Source of the DNA: Mycobacterium sp.
GTDB lineage: Bacteria; Actinomycetota; Actinomycetes; Mycobacteriales; Mycobacteriaceae
Direction: 5' to 3'
Length of the DNA stretch: 40,589 nucleotides
NCBI GenBank assembly: GCA_025965895.1
Contig: JAOPWC010000166.1
Span: 1-40,589 of the forward strand
The notes under the pieces were generated by a model, which saw only the letters and a list, made by a program, of their open reading frames with translations, was not told the origin of the DNA and searched no databases. The position numbers were made by a program, and so were the translations under genes. This document shows positions 33,663-40,589 of the stretch, one piece after another. Positions within the stretch are counted from its first letter, which is position 1. Every line of letters starts with the position of its first letter.

Positions 33663-34349
33663 ATGACTAAAGACCCAGAGCAGGCCGTTGCGGCGCGGAT
33701 GGCTCAGCTGGCGCGGGAGGCCGCGGTGCCACGCACCGTCGAGCAGGTGCTCGAAACGGTCACCTCGGCGGCGCTGGAACTCATTCCCGGTGTCAAGACG
33801 GCAGGGGTGTTGCTGATCGAAAAGGGCGGCAAATTCGAGACCCACGCCGGGACCTCCGATTTAGTGCATCAGCTGGACCTGCTGCAGGAAACGTTCGGGG
33901 AAGGCCCGTGCCTGGAGGCCGCCGTCGACCAGTTGATTGTGCGCAGCGACGACTTCGACGGGGAGTCCCGATGGCCGCGCTACTCCCGTGCGGTCGTCGA
34001 TCTCGGCATCCGCAGCGGGCTGTCGTTCAAGCTGTACACCAATGACCAGAACGCGGGGGCGCTGAATCTGTTCTCCGATACGCCGAACGTCTTCGACTCG
34101 CAGTCCGAGTCCATCGGATCGGTTCTCGCCGCGCACGCCGCCGTCGCCATTCTGGCCAGTCGACGCGGCGAGCAGCTGGAGTCGGCGGTGGCCAGTCGTG
34201 ATCTGATCGGCCAGGCCAAGGGCATCATCATGGAGCGCTACAAGGTCGACGCCGTCCAAGCATTCGAGATGCTGCGACAGCTGTCCCAGAACAGCAACAT
34301 CCGTCTGGTGGACATTGCCCAGAGCGTGGTCGACAGCCCGGCTGATTAG
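33663..34349 (+). CDS. GAF-ANTAR transcription antiterminator-type regulator
   Basis: 228 aa from ATG 33663 (GGGAG about 8 nt upstream). The GAF sensory domain is at about 20-160 (GVLLIEKGGKFETHAGTSDL, FGEGPCLEA, GALNLFSDTPNVFD). The ANTAR RNA-binding domain is at the C-terminus, about 175-228 (LIGQAKGIIMERYKVDAVQA, FEMLRQLSQNSN). ANTAR proteins bind paired hairpins in leader RNA and prevent termination; the GAF domain probably senses a ligand or redox state. It is divergent from the copper-linked operon and could be its regulator. Confidence 0.88.
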   Translation: MTKDPEQAVAARMAQLAREAAVPRTVEQVLETVTSAALELIPGVKTAGVLLIEKGGKFETHAGTSDLVHQLDLLQETFGEGPCLEAAVDQLIVRSDDFDGESRWPRYSRAVVDLGIRSGLSFKLYTNDQNAGALNLFSDTPNVFDSQSESIGSVLAAHAAVAILASRRGEQLESAVASRDLIGQAKGIIMERYKVDAVQAFEMLRQLSQNSNIRLVDIAQSVVDSPAD

Positions 34350-34423
34350 CTGCTGTTCCTGACTCGTCTGGTCGCCGAGCGTGAAGCTACTGAGGAATTT
34401 GCGCGGGGAGCGTCACTCTGGCT

Positions 34424-34738
34424 TCACACTCGCGCTGCTGGATGCATCAGTTTCGCCCATTCGGACCCGTAGATGCCGCGGTCGTCACCCTGAAGGACCC
34501 ACTGGTGCTGTTGGTCGGCACGGGCGGCGATCGCCGCGTTGTGACGGGCGAGGGCGGCTCTGCGTTTGCGATCCTTCCGGATGAACCCTTGCACGAGGAA
34601 GAACAGGCCGATCAGAGCTGTAACGGCGAGGATCCACCAGATGAACTTCACAATGATCGCCACAACCACCAGCACAGCTATAAACGATCCCAGCGGGCTG
34701 GAATGGCTTCTTCTCCGAGATCGGCGCCGCGTACTCAC
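34424..34738 (-). CDS. Small basic membrane protein (104 aa)
   Basis: Start GTG 34738. A very basic N-terminus (MSTRRRSRRRSH), then two adjacent hydrophobic helices (about 18-32 and 34-52, ending FFLVQGFIRKDRKRR), and a soluble C-terminal segment with QHQWVLQGDDRGIYG. The layout resembles mycobacterial two-helix proteins of unknown function. It is convergent with the GAF-ANTAR gene. Confidence 0.65.
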   Translation of the reverse strand: MSTRRRSRRRSHSSPLGSFIAVLVVVAIIVKFIWWILAVTALIGLFFLVQGFIRKDRKRRAALARHNAAIAARADQQHQWVLQGDDRGIYGSEWAKLMHPAARV

Positions 34739-34896
34739 GATTGGCCCACGTTACGCCCATCACCGCGTTAAAAAGACGAAGTTGCGCAAACCCAAGCCAA
34801 CGGCATCGGATTCTGGTCAGGATCACTCACGAGTGTTCGGGGCGCCGAAAAATGTTGCGAATCATCGTTGTTCGGAGGGAGTCGATGCCGAGGGTT

Positions 34897-35440
34897 GAAA
34901 GTCAGCCCCACTCCCTCCCCGCGGCGCACCATCTTCCGCGTGTTGACCTTGACCAGCTCGGAGGTCTCAAGTTCCCGGTGGCGGAATGCGGATAGTCCCA
35001 GGGGAACCGTAGAGCGGCAGCCGGCTGCCCGCGCCGCTGTGATCTCCCCGGCCTCTTCGATCAACGAAGCGGCAGCGGCGAAGTCGCCTTCGAACAGATG
35101 CAGCCCGGCGCGTTGGCTAAGCGGGCTGTCCGACGCGCACAACGGCCTGCGTGCCATGGGAGAACGCCGAGCGCGCCAGCATCGCGGGCGAGCCGGACGT
35201 GACGGGTAAACAGCAGGCGCCAACTCTCCTCGTCCCAGCGATTTTGGGCGGCGGGGACTGCGAGCCAAAGCCAGCGCAGCGCTTCCTCTACGGGGGTGTC
35301 CTGGCCGGAGAAGGCGCCCAGCGCCCGAGTCAGCGCTGGCGCCGGGTCAGCGTCGGGCCCGTGTACCCGGCAGCGGAGCCGCCGGCAGCCAAGCCGCTGG
35401 GAATCTCGGGATGCGAACAGCGGCCGCCCGCGAGGCCGGG
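34897..35440 (-). pseudogene. Remnant of a LuxR-family ATPase regulator (middle part)
   Basis: Two frames of the helical/TPR middle region of large LuxR regulators can be read. The upstream part has TPVEEALRWLWLAVPAAQ, WDEESWRLLFTRHVRLARDA and GALGVLPW. After a frame change near 35120-35150 it continues as LSQRAGLHLFEGDFAAAASL, IEEAGEITAA and GEGVGLTF. Neither the AAA/P-loop start nor the C-terminal HTH is present here, so the gene is truncated at both ends and frameshifted. 34739-34896 and 35441-35701 hold no gene I can support, apart from an 11-bp tandem repeat at 35664-35685. Confidence 0.75.
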
Positions 35441-35663
35441 GTCAGTCATTTGACTGGTGCCGGGCTTTGCGTGCTTCAACGAGGACGGAGCACTTGCGGT
35501 CATTCGGCTGTAGCGCGGCCGACGCCGTGTCGACGGAAATGGAGACCATGCGGTTCCGGCAATGACTGGTGCGGTGCGATACCGCTCGCCCTTGGCATCG
35601 GCAACGACTAGCACCGGAGGACAACTCGCGGGGTTCGTCAGCGCCGATCTCGACAACGCATCC

Positions 35664-35685
35664 GCACTCAAGAAGCACTCAAGAA
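35664..35685 (+). repeat. Two tandem 11-bp repeats
   Basis: GCACTCAAGAA occurs twice in a row just before the aldehyde dehydrogenase ribosome site at 35688-35692. Confidence 0.8.
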
Positions 35686-35701
35686 GCAGGAGATGACTGA
35701 C

Positions 35702-37260
35702 ATGGCCAACCAGGGATCGAAACCCCCGGGCACGGGGCGAATGGCCACGAAGGTACCGCCCGAACCGGGGGGCGCCGGCCGAGCGGTTGAGCCCGGCCAG
35801 CTTTACATCGGTGGCGTGTGGCGGGATGCATCGGATGGTGGAACCGCGCCGACGATCACCCCGATCGATGAATCAGAGATTACTTCGGTCGCACAGGCGA
35901 CCGAAACCGATGTTGAGGCGGCGGTCGCGGCTGCGCGCGCCGCGTTCGATGAAGGCCCGTGGCCTGGCCTGAACATCCACGCGCGCGCAAAAGTACTGCG
36001 CCGCATCGCCGAACTGGTGGAAGAAAACCTCGACGAACTCGCCTATCTGGAGAGCATCGACATGGGCAAACCCATCGCGATGGCGCGTGCGATAGACGCC
36101 CCGATGACTGCGCAGCTGTTTTACTACTATGCGGGCATAGCTACCCAGCTCGAGGGATCCACGCGCGGCGGTCAGTCACCGACCACTCATCCGTTTCCTG
36201 TCGGCGGTCTGAACTACACCGAGCGCGAGCCGTTGGGTGTGGTGGCGGCAATCACGCCGTTCAATTTCCCGCTGCTGTTGTCGGCGACAAAAATCGCCCC
36301 TGCGTTAGCAGCCGGCAACTGCGTGATCCACAAGCCGGCATCCATTACTCCGCTGTCAGCGATCCGGATCACCCAAATCATCGAGGAGGCCGGGCTACCC
36401 ACCGGTGTGTTCAATCTCCTGACGGGCCCGGGTGGGCGGGTCGGTAATCAGCTCGTCGAACATCCCGCCGTCAACAAGATCGCCTTCACCGGCTCCACCG
36501 CCGTTGGCAAAGGCATCATCCGCCGCGCGGCGGAGACGCTGAAGAAGACCACCATGGAGCTGGGCGGCAAATCAGCGAATATCGTTTTCGCTGACGCCGA
36601 CCTCGACAGCGCACTCGAACACGCGTGGTTTTCCATCTTCTACAACAAGGGCGAGATCTGCACCGCTGGCTCACGAATGCTGCTGGAGCGCTCGATCCAC
36701 GACGAGTTCGTGGAAGTCTGGTCGCCCGCGCCGCGGCGACAACACCTGGCAACCCCCTCGACCCGACCACGACCTTCGGGCCACTGGCGGATGTGAACCA
36801 GTTCAAAAAGGTCTCCGACTATGTGGGCTACGGACGCGATGAGGGTGCTCATCTAGCTTTGGGCGGCAAGCCATTTCACCCCGGCGGACTGAACCGGAAG
36901 GGCTACTACTATCTGCCCACGATCTTCACTCAGGCGACCAACCAGATGCGGATCGCGCGAGAGGAGATCTTCGGGCCGGTGCTGACGGTGATTCCGTTCA
37001 GCACCGAGCAAGAGGCGATACGGCTCGCCAACGACAGCGACTACGGCCTCGCATCCGGGATACACACGCTCAATCTCAAACGAGCCCACCGGGTGGCACG
37101 CGCCCTGCGGGCGGGAACGGTGTGGGTGAACACTTACAACATGTTCGACGCCACCACCCCTTTCGGGGGCTACAAGGCTTCCGGATTCGGGCGCGAAGGC
37201 GGACCGGAAGTGATGGAGAACTACACGCAGTACAAATCGGTCTGGATCGACCTGTCCTGA
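35702..37260 (+). pseudogene. Aldehyde dehydrogenase, frameshifted near the C-terminal third
   Basis: NAD(P)-dependent aldehyde dehydrogenase. ATG 35702 has AGGAG at 35688-35692 (9-nt spacer); the ATG at 35693 is too close to it. Motifs: the NAD-binding segment ITPFNFPLLLSATKIAPALA, FTGSTAVGKGI, general-base Glu in MELGGKSANIV, and the catalytic Cys (about residue 320) in GEICTAGSRML. At about 36716 one base is missing (GTGGAA(A)GTCTGG); the rest follows in another frame (LVARAAATTPGNPLDPTT, EEIFGPVLTVIPF, NTYNMFDATTPFGGYKASG) to the stop at 37260. Restoring one A gives a normal-length enzyme. Either a recent pseudogene or a sequencing error. Confidence 0.88.
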
Positions 37261-37315
37261 CCGGGATAGGTCGAGATCGGGAAGGTCGATCGACCACCGA
37301 GAGAAGGGACAGATG

Positions 37316-38341
37316 ATGAGGATTTTCGTCACGGGCGCCACCGGGTACCTCGGCGGCCCCGCCGCCGGCGCACTGACCTCACGAGGGCATCACGTCTTGG
37401 GACTGGCCCGATCTGAGCGGTCTGCGAACACTCTGCGCGGACGTGACATCGAGCCTGTCATGGGCGATTTCGGTGACCCAGTCAGCCTGGGCCACGCCGT
37501 CCGTCAATCCCGGCCCGACGTGGTGGTCAGCACCGCCAGCGTCGGGGGGGCCAGCGGAGACAGAGCGGCCTTTGCGCGTGACGGTGAGGCGGTCGGCGCC
37601 ATCCGAGAGGCGCTCGCTGATCGTGGCGGTGCCCTCGTGTTCACCAGCGGTTCGGCGGTGTTCGGCAGTTTCAATGGGGGAGATGCCACCGACGCTGTCT
37701 ACGACGAGGACAGCTCTCTGCCGCTTCCGGCGTCGCTGTTCGCCCCTGCGTCCGCGGGCGTGCACCCACTGCTGGCCACAGGTTTCGCCGCCGCAATGGC
37801 CGCTCGCGTCGGCACGGAAAAGGCTGTTCTGGCCGACGGGGGCGTGCGCGGTGTGGTGGTGCGGCCCGGGCTGGTCTACGGACGCGGCGGCAATTCCGAT
37901 CTCAGGTCGCTGATCGATCGGGCGCGGGCGAGCGGGCGGGCCGGGCACTGGGGAAGCGGCGGCACCACCCAAAGCTACGTGCACGTGGACGACGTGGCCG
38001 AGCTGTTTTGCCAGGCCGTTGAACGGGCGCCGCACGGGACGATACTGCACGGCGTCGCCGACGACATCACCCAGCGCGAACTTGCCACCGCGATCAACCA
38101 GCTGATCGGAGCGGGTGAGCGGACCGAATGCCTGTCACTAGAACAGATGTTGGGCATCGACACTGACACAGCCGGCCCGCTGGACGGGACGTTCACGCCG
38201 CCGCCCACCGCCGCATCCGGTATCAGCCTGTCGCTGAACAAGCGCCTGTCGGCAGAAAAGACACGCAAGCTCGTCGACTGGTCCCCCAAGCGCACAGACA
38301 TTTTGGACGACATCGCCTTCGGCTCATATGCGAACGGATGA
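37316..38341 (+). CDS. NAD-dependent epimerase/dehydratase-family (extended SDR) protein
   Basis: 341 aa from ATG 37316 (another ATG at 37313; GAGAAGGGACAG in front). The N-terminal Rossmann motif is IFVTGATGYLGGPAAGAL (GxxGxxG). The substrate half has GGALVFTSGSAVFG, and a VVVRPGLVYGRGGN segment typical of extended SDRs, then YVHVDDVAELF. The usual YxxxK pair is not evident at its expected place, so this may be an atypical NmrA-like or reductase-like member. It lies 55 bp behind the aldehyde dehydrogenase, probably in the same transcript. Confidence 0.85.
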   Translation: MRIFVTGATGYLGGPAAGALTSRGHHVLGLARSERSANTLRGRDIEPVMGDFGDPVSLGHAVRQSRPDVVVSTASVGGASGDRAAFARDGEAVGAIREALADRGGALVFTSGSAVFGSFNGGDATDAVYDEDSSLPLPASLFAPASAGVHPLLATGFAAAMAARVGTEKAVLADGGVRGVVVRPGLVYGRGGNSDLRSLIDRARASGRAGHWGSGGTTQSYVHVDDVAELFCQAVERAPHGTILHGVADDITQRELATAINQLIGAGERTECLSLEQMLGIDTDTAGPLDGTFTPPPTAASGISLSLNKRLSAEKTRKLVDWSPKRTDILDDIAFGSYANG

Positions 38342-38432
38342 GGCAACAGGCTGATTACGCGGTCATTCCGGCGCTGGTGCGCGGTGTAGCCTCCCGGAGG
38401 CAACGCGGCGCCGTCGACACCGAGGTGGCCCG

Positions 38433-38540
38433 GTGCGCATCCGCGTGGCGTCCGGGCGGTCGACGATCACCGCAGCAAATCACGACGAGTTGCCGACAGT
38501 CGGTGGCGGGCTGCGGTACCGAGCATCAAACAACCGCGTG
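38433..38540 (+). other. Possible small gene remnant next to the sigma gene
   Basis: A GTG-started frame reads MRIRVASGRSTITAANHDEL, reminiscent of the first strands of DUF4097-like beta-repeat proteins, but similarity fades and the frame runs into the antisense of the sigma gene. The region 38342-38540 otherwise shows no feature. Confidence 0.2.
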
Positions 38541-39518
38541 TTAGGCGCGATTCGACGGACGGAAATTTTCTGGAGAACCGGCCCCCGGGACGGGGAATAC
38601 CCGCAACCGCTGCACCAGACCGTCGACGTCGAGCGACATCACCCAGGCAGCAGGTGACGGGTCACCCGATGCGCCCGGCGAGTTGGTCGACTCGATCTCC
38701 CAGATCACCACATCGCCCCCGACGACCACGTTGACGGGCCGGCGGCGGGTGCCGTCCTGTTGACCGGTTTGCAGAAGGCTCAGCAGTAGGTCGGGCCCGC
38801 CTCGGTGTCCCTGCCCGGCAATCACCTCGAGTTGGGGTGACCACCGGACAGTCAAGTCCGAGAAGGCCCCCCGGTCGACGGCTGCGAGCGTATCGACAGC
38901 ATCCTGTCGGCATATCGCGAGCTTGGCGGAGGCGTCCTCGTGCGACAGCTCCGCTGTCGCCGACAACGCCCCGCTCAACTTGAGCCGGGCTTGGCTGAGC
39001 CGACTGCGGACGGTGCCGATTGGCAGCTCACACACATCTGCGATGCGCTCATAGGACGACAAATCGCTGAAATAACGCAACATCGCGACGACTCGCAGTC
39101 GCGGCGACAGCTCCTCCATCGCATGCCACACCCAGTCCCGCAGCAGGTAGGCGTCGAGTAATTCCTCGGGTACTGGATCTGCTGACGGCAACGCCGCCAT
39201 CCACTCCCCGCTCAGCTCAACTACGCGGTGGGCCCGCAGCCGCATCCGGCACTCGTTGCGCACGACCGCACGCAACCAGGCGCCGACCGCCGCCGGGTTC
39301 CGCACGTCGCTGATCCGGCGCACGGCCACGAGGGCCGCGTCCTGCACCGCGTCGTCGGTGTCCGGGCCGTATCCCAGCGTACCCAGGGCCACCGCCCGCA
39401 TGGCCGCCTCATGCCGCGCCAGCAACACTCCCAGCGCCCCGGCGTCGCCTGCCTGAGCCGCACGGGTCAGCTCAGCATCCGACAGCGGGCTCGAAGCCAC
39501 GCCACTTCCCACGGCCAC
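38541..39518 (-). CDS. ECF-type RNA polymerase sigma factor with C-terminal extension
   Basis: 325 aa from GTG 39518. Sigma region 2 is at about 14-80 (RHEAAMRAVALGTLGYGPDT, DDAVQDAALVAVRR) and region 4 is at about 130-185 (LSPRLRVVAMLRYFSDLSSY, RIADVCELPIGTVRSRLSQA). A further 130 residues, with DAVDTLAAVDRGAFSDLTVR and VVVGGDVVIWEIES, look like an NTF2/SnoaL-like domain, as in SigJ/SigG-type and other extended ECF factors, where the extension replaces an anti-sigma factor. No anti-sigma gene is adjacent. It is divergent from the LuxR fragment at 39732. Confidence 0.85.
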   Translation of the reverse strand: MAVGSGVASSPLSDAELTRAAQAGDAGALGVLLARHEAAMRAVALGTLGYGPDTDDAVQDAALVAVRRISDVRNPAAVGAWLRAVVRNECRMRLRAHRVVELSGEWMAALPSADPVPEELLDAYLLRDWVWHAMEELSPRLRVVAMLRYFSDLSSYERIADVCELPIGTVRSRLSQARLKLSGALSATAELSHEDASAKLAICRQDAVDTLAAVDRGAFSDLTVRWSPQLEVIAGQGHRGGPDLLLSLLQTGQQDGTRRRPVNVVVGGDVVIWEIESTNSPGASGDPSPAAWVMSLDVDGLVQRLRVFPVPGAGSPENFRPSNRA

Positions 39519-39731
39519 TCCCTACCACCCCACTTTCCCTCACAAGATGCTGCAGCCGTTCGAAAAGTTCGACCGGACCGTGGTGGCGACCGGGAGGACG
39601 CGCCAGTGGCGACTCGATGACTAGTTCACCGGTCGGTATCGCCCACCTCTGGCGCAGTGTTCTCGAAGAGGTCGAACCTGCCGGGCACCGGCAGCATCTG
39701 GATTTACAGGATCGACGGTGCTGGAGGTCGC

Positions 39732-39983
39732 ATGGATTCGGACGAGAACGACGTGTCAGTCGAGGACCGACTGGTCGGCCGGGTGGACGAACTGAAACGC
39801 CTACGCGGGTTCCTGGCCAGCGCGGTCAGCGGTGGCGCGGCCTGTTTGGTCACCGTTGATCCCGGCGTCGGCAAATCTGCGCTGTTGGCCGCCGCCACCG
39901 CTGAGGCGGCCGAACGGCTCGGTATGCGGGTGCTGCGCGCGGAAGGGGTGGACTTCGAAGCCGCAGTGAGCTTTTCGGGCGGC
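39732..39983 (+). pseudogene. N-terminal fragment of a LuxR-family AAA regulator
   Basis: ATG 39732 with GGAGG at 39723-39727. The frame reads EDRLVGRVDELKRLRGFLAS, then the P-loop CLVTVDPGVGKSALL and VLRAEGVDFEAAVSFSG, the standard start of a large (about 900 aa) LuxR ATPase regulator. Similarity ends at about 39980, after SFSG, and an unrelated sequence follows; the open frame ends at 40070. ATPase sensor parts and HTH are missing. It could be the head of the same gene whose middle lies at 34897-35440 on the other strand, but they may be different copies. 39984-40114 holds nothing I recognise. Confidence 0.75.
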
Positions 39984-40114
39984 CATGACCAAGGCCAACG
40001 TCGCCGCCATCTCACCGCGCATGGCGCTGATCCAAGCCGGGTCGTCCGCGATCGTGGCCACCGATCATAACGCTGAGGAGCTTTTCGAGCGAGAAACTGC
40101 TGGTGTCCACGCCG

Positions 40115-40589
40115 TCACACAGAGAGGTCGACGGGCGGTTCGCCGGGGAGCGGGCCGGCAGCCTCGTCGGCGCGGAGTCCGGCTAAAAGGATGGCGGCGG
40201 TGCGCTCCGGCTGCCTGTCAGTGGCGTGAACGCCGAGACAGGTGCTGGCGTTAACGGAGGCGAGCGAGAGTACGACGATGTCGCGCCAGGTGACGTCCTT
40301 GCGCAGGACGCCCGCTCGATGCGCCCGCTCGGTGATTTCGGTGACTGCGTGCCGCAATTTCATGGTGTCCTCATGTAGTTCGGGTGAGAATGCCGCGGAG
40401 TCAGCAGCGGTGAGTTCGTACAGGCCGCGGTTGGCGGTCTGCGCCGTGCTGAAGTCGGTCAAGAACAGGGTCAGGCCCGTCCATGGATCCGGTGCCGCGA
40501 GCGCACGGTCGGCGGCGGCCTGAGTCTCGGCGATGCCGTCCAGGAGGATGTCTTTGACGAGCGCTTCCCTGGTGCCGAACCGGCGGTAG
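40115..40589 (-). CDS. TetR-family regulator, C-terminal part (runs off the right edge)
   Basis: The minus-strand frame is open to the window end. The first visible residues, YRRFGTREALVKDIL, are the end of the TetR HTH (normally LYRRFGsREaL), so only the first 50 or so codons are outside. The ligand-binding domain follows (PDPWTGLTLFLTDFSTAQTA, HRAGVLRKDVTWRDIVVL) and ends VDLSV at 40115. It is probably functional if the start is intact. Confidence 0.8.
   Translation of the reverse strand, partial: YRRFGTREALVKDILLDGIAETQAAADRALAAPDPWTGLTLFLTDFSTAQTANRGLYELTAADSAAFSPELHEDTMKLRHAVTEITERAHRAGVLRKDVTWRDIVVLSLASVNASTCLGVHATDRQPERTAAILLAGLRADEAAGPLPGEPPVDLSV

Noticed and set aside
1..40589. CRISPR arrays, insertion sequences, integrases, rRNA
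   Set aside because: No regularly spaced repeats, transposase motifs or rRNA sequence were seen; the only tandem repeats are the short ones listed.

Overview
The window reads as mycobacterial chromosome, probably a rapid-growing Mycolicibacterium-type species. It is GC-rich, uses many GTG starts, and has repeated leaderless starts (a TANNNT -10 box 6-7 nt before the start codon). It also carries a recognisable Mycobacterium tuberculosis gene order: accD3 (Rv0904c), echA6 (Rv0905), Rv0906, Rv0907, ctpE (Rv0908), Rv0909, Rv0910 and Rv0911. These names rest on recall of the families, not on a search.

Layout. 1-540: start of a DUF427 protein and a truncated TetR gene. 544-5890: an accessory block, visibly less GC-rich than its surroundings, with defence-type genes: an unrecognised 428-aa protein, a small unknown gene, a decayed DUF262-DUF1524-RAMA gene and the C-terminal part of a DUF1998 protein. 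Both edges cut through genes (TetR on the left; a DUF1998 remnant abutting an FAD monooxygenase stub on the right). 6139-7401: the TetR regulator divergent from that stub, and a membrane-anchored unknown. 7587-17926: the accD3-to-Rv0911 block, with an APC permease, a GlnR-like regulator and an amidohydrolase inserted. Here ctpE survives only as a collapsed fossil and the Rv0907-like gene is frameshifted. 17904-20909: RCK-gated potassium channel, BKACE/DUF849 enzyme, DUF985 cupin. 21028-26344: a SigF-type promoter in front of a small membrane protein, a 1484-aa CtpH-like P-type ATPase and a second small related protein. 26398-28925: membrane protein, GNAT, MFS exporter.

28922-33479 (minus strand) is the most interesting intact unit: five translationally coupled genes. 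They encode a 615-aa polytopic protein with two Asp-x3-His-x13/14-His motifs resembling the copper site of PmoC/AmoC, a 57-aa membrane peptide, a cupredoxin-like lipoprotein, a 451-aa polytopic protein and a class III nucleotide cyclase. I propose an undescribed copper-linked membrane redox or sensing module; this is inference.

33663-40589 is regulatory and partly decayed: a GAF-ANTAR protein, a small membrane protein, a broken LuxR-family ATPase regulator, a frameshifted aldehyde dehydrogenase, an NAD-dependent epimerase, an ECF sigma factor with a C-terminal extension, a second truncated LuxR-type gene and the end of a TetR gene. Several breaks are single-base deletions in short homopolymers, so sequencing error must be excluded before they are called pseudogenes. 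I saw no rRNA, tRNA, CRISPR array, transposase or integrase.
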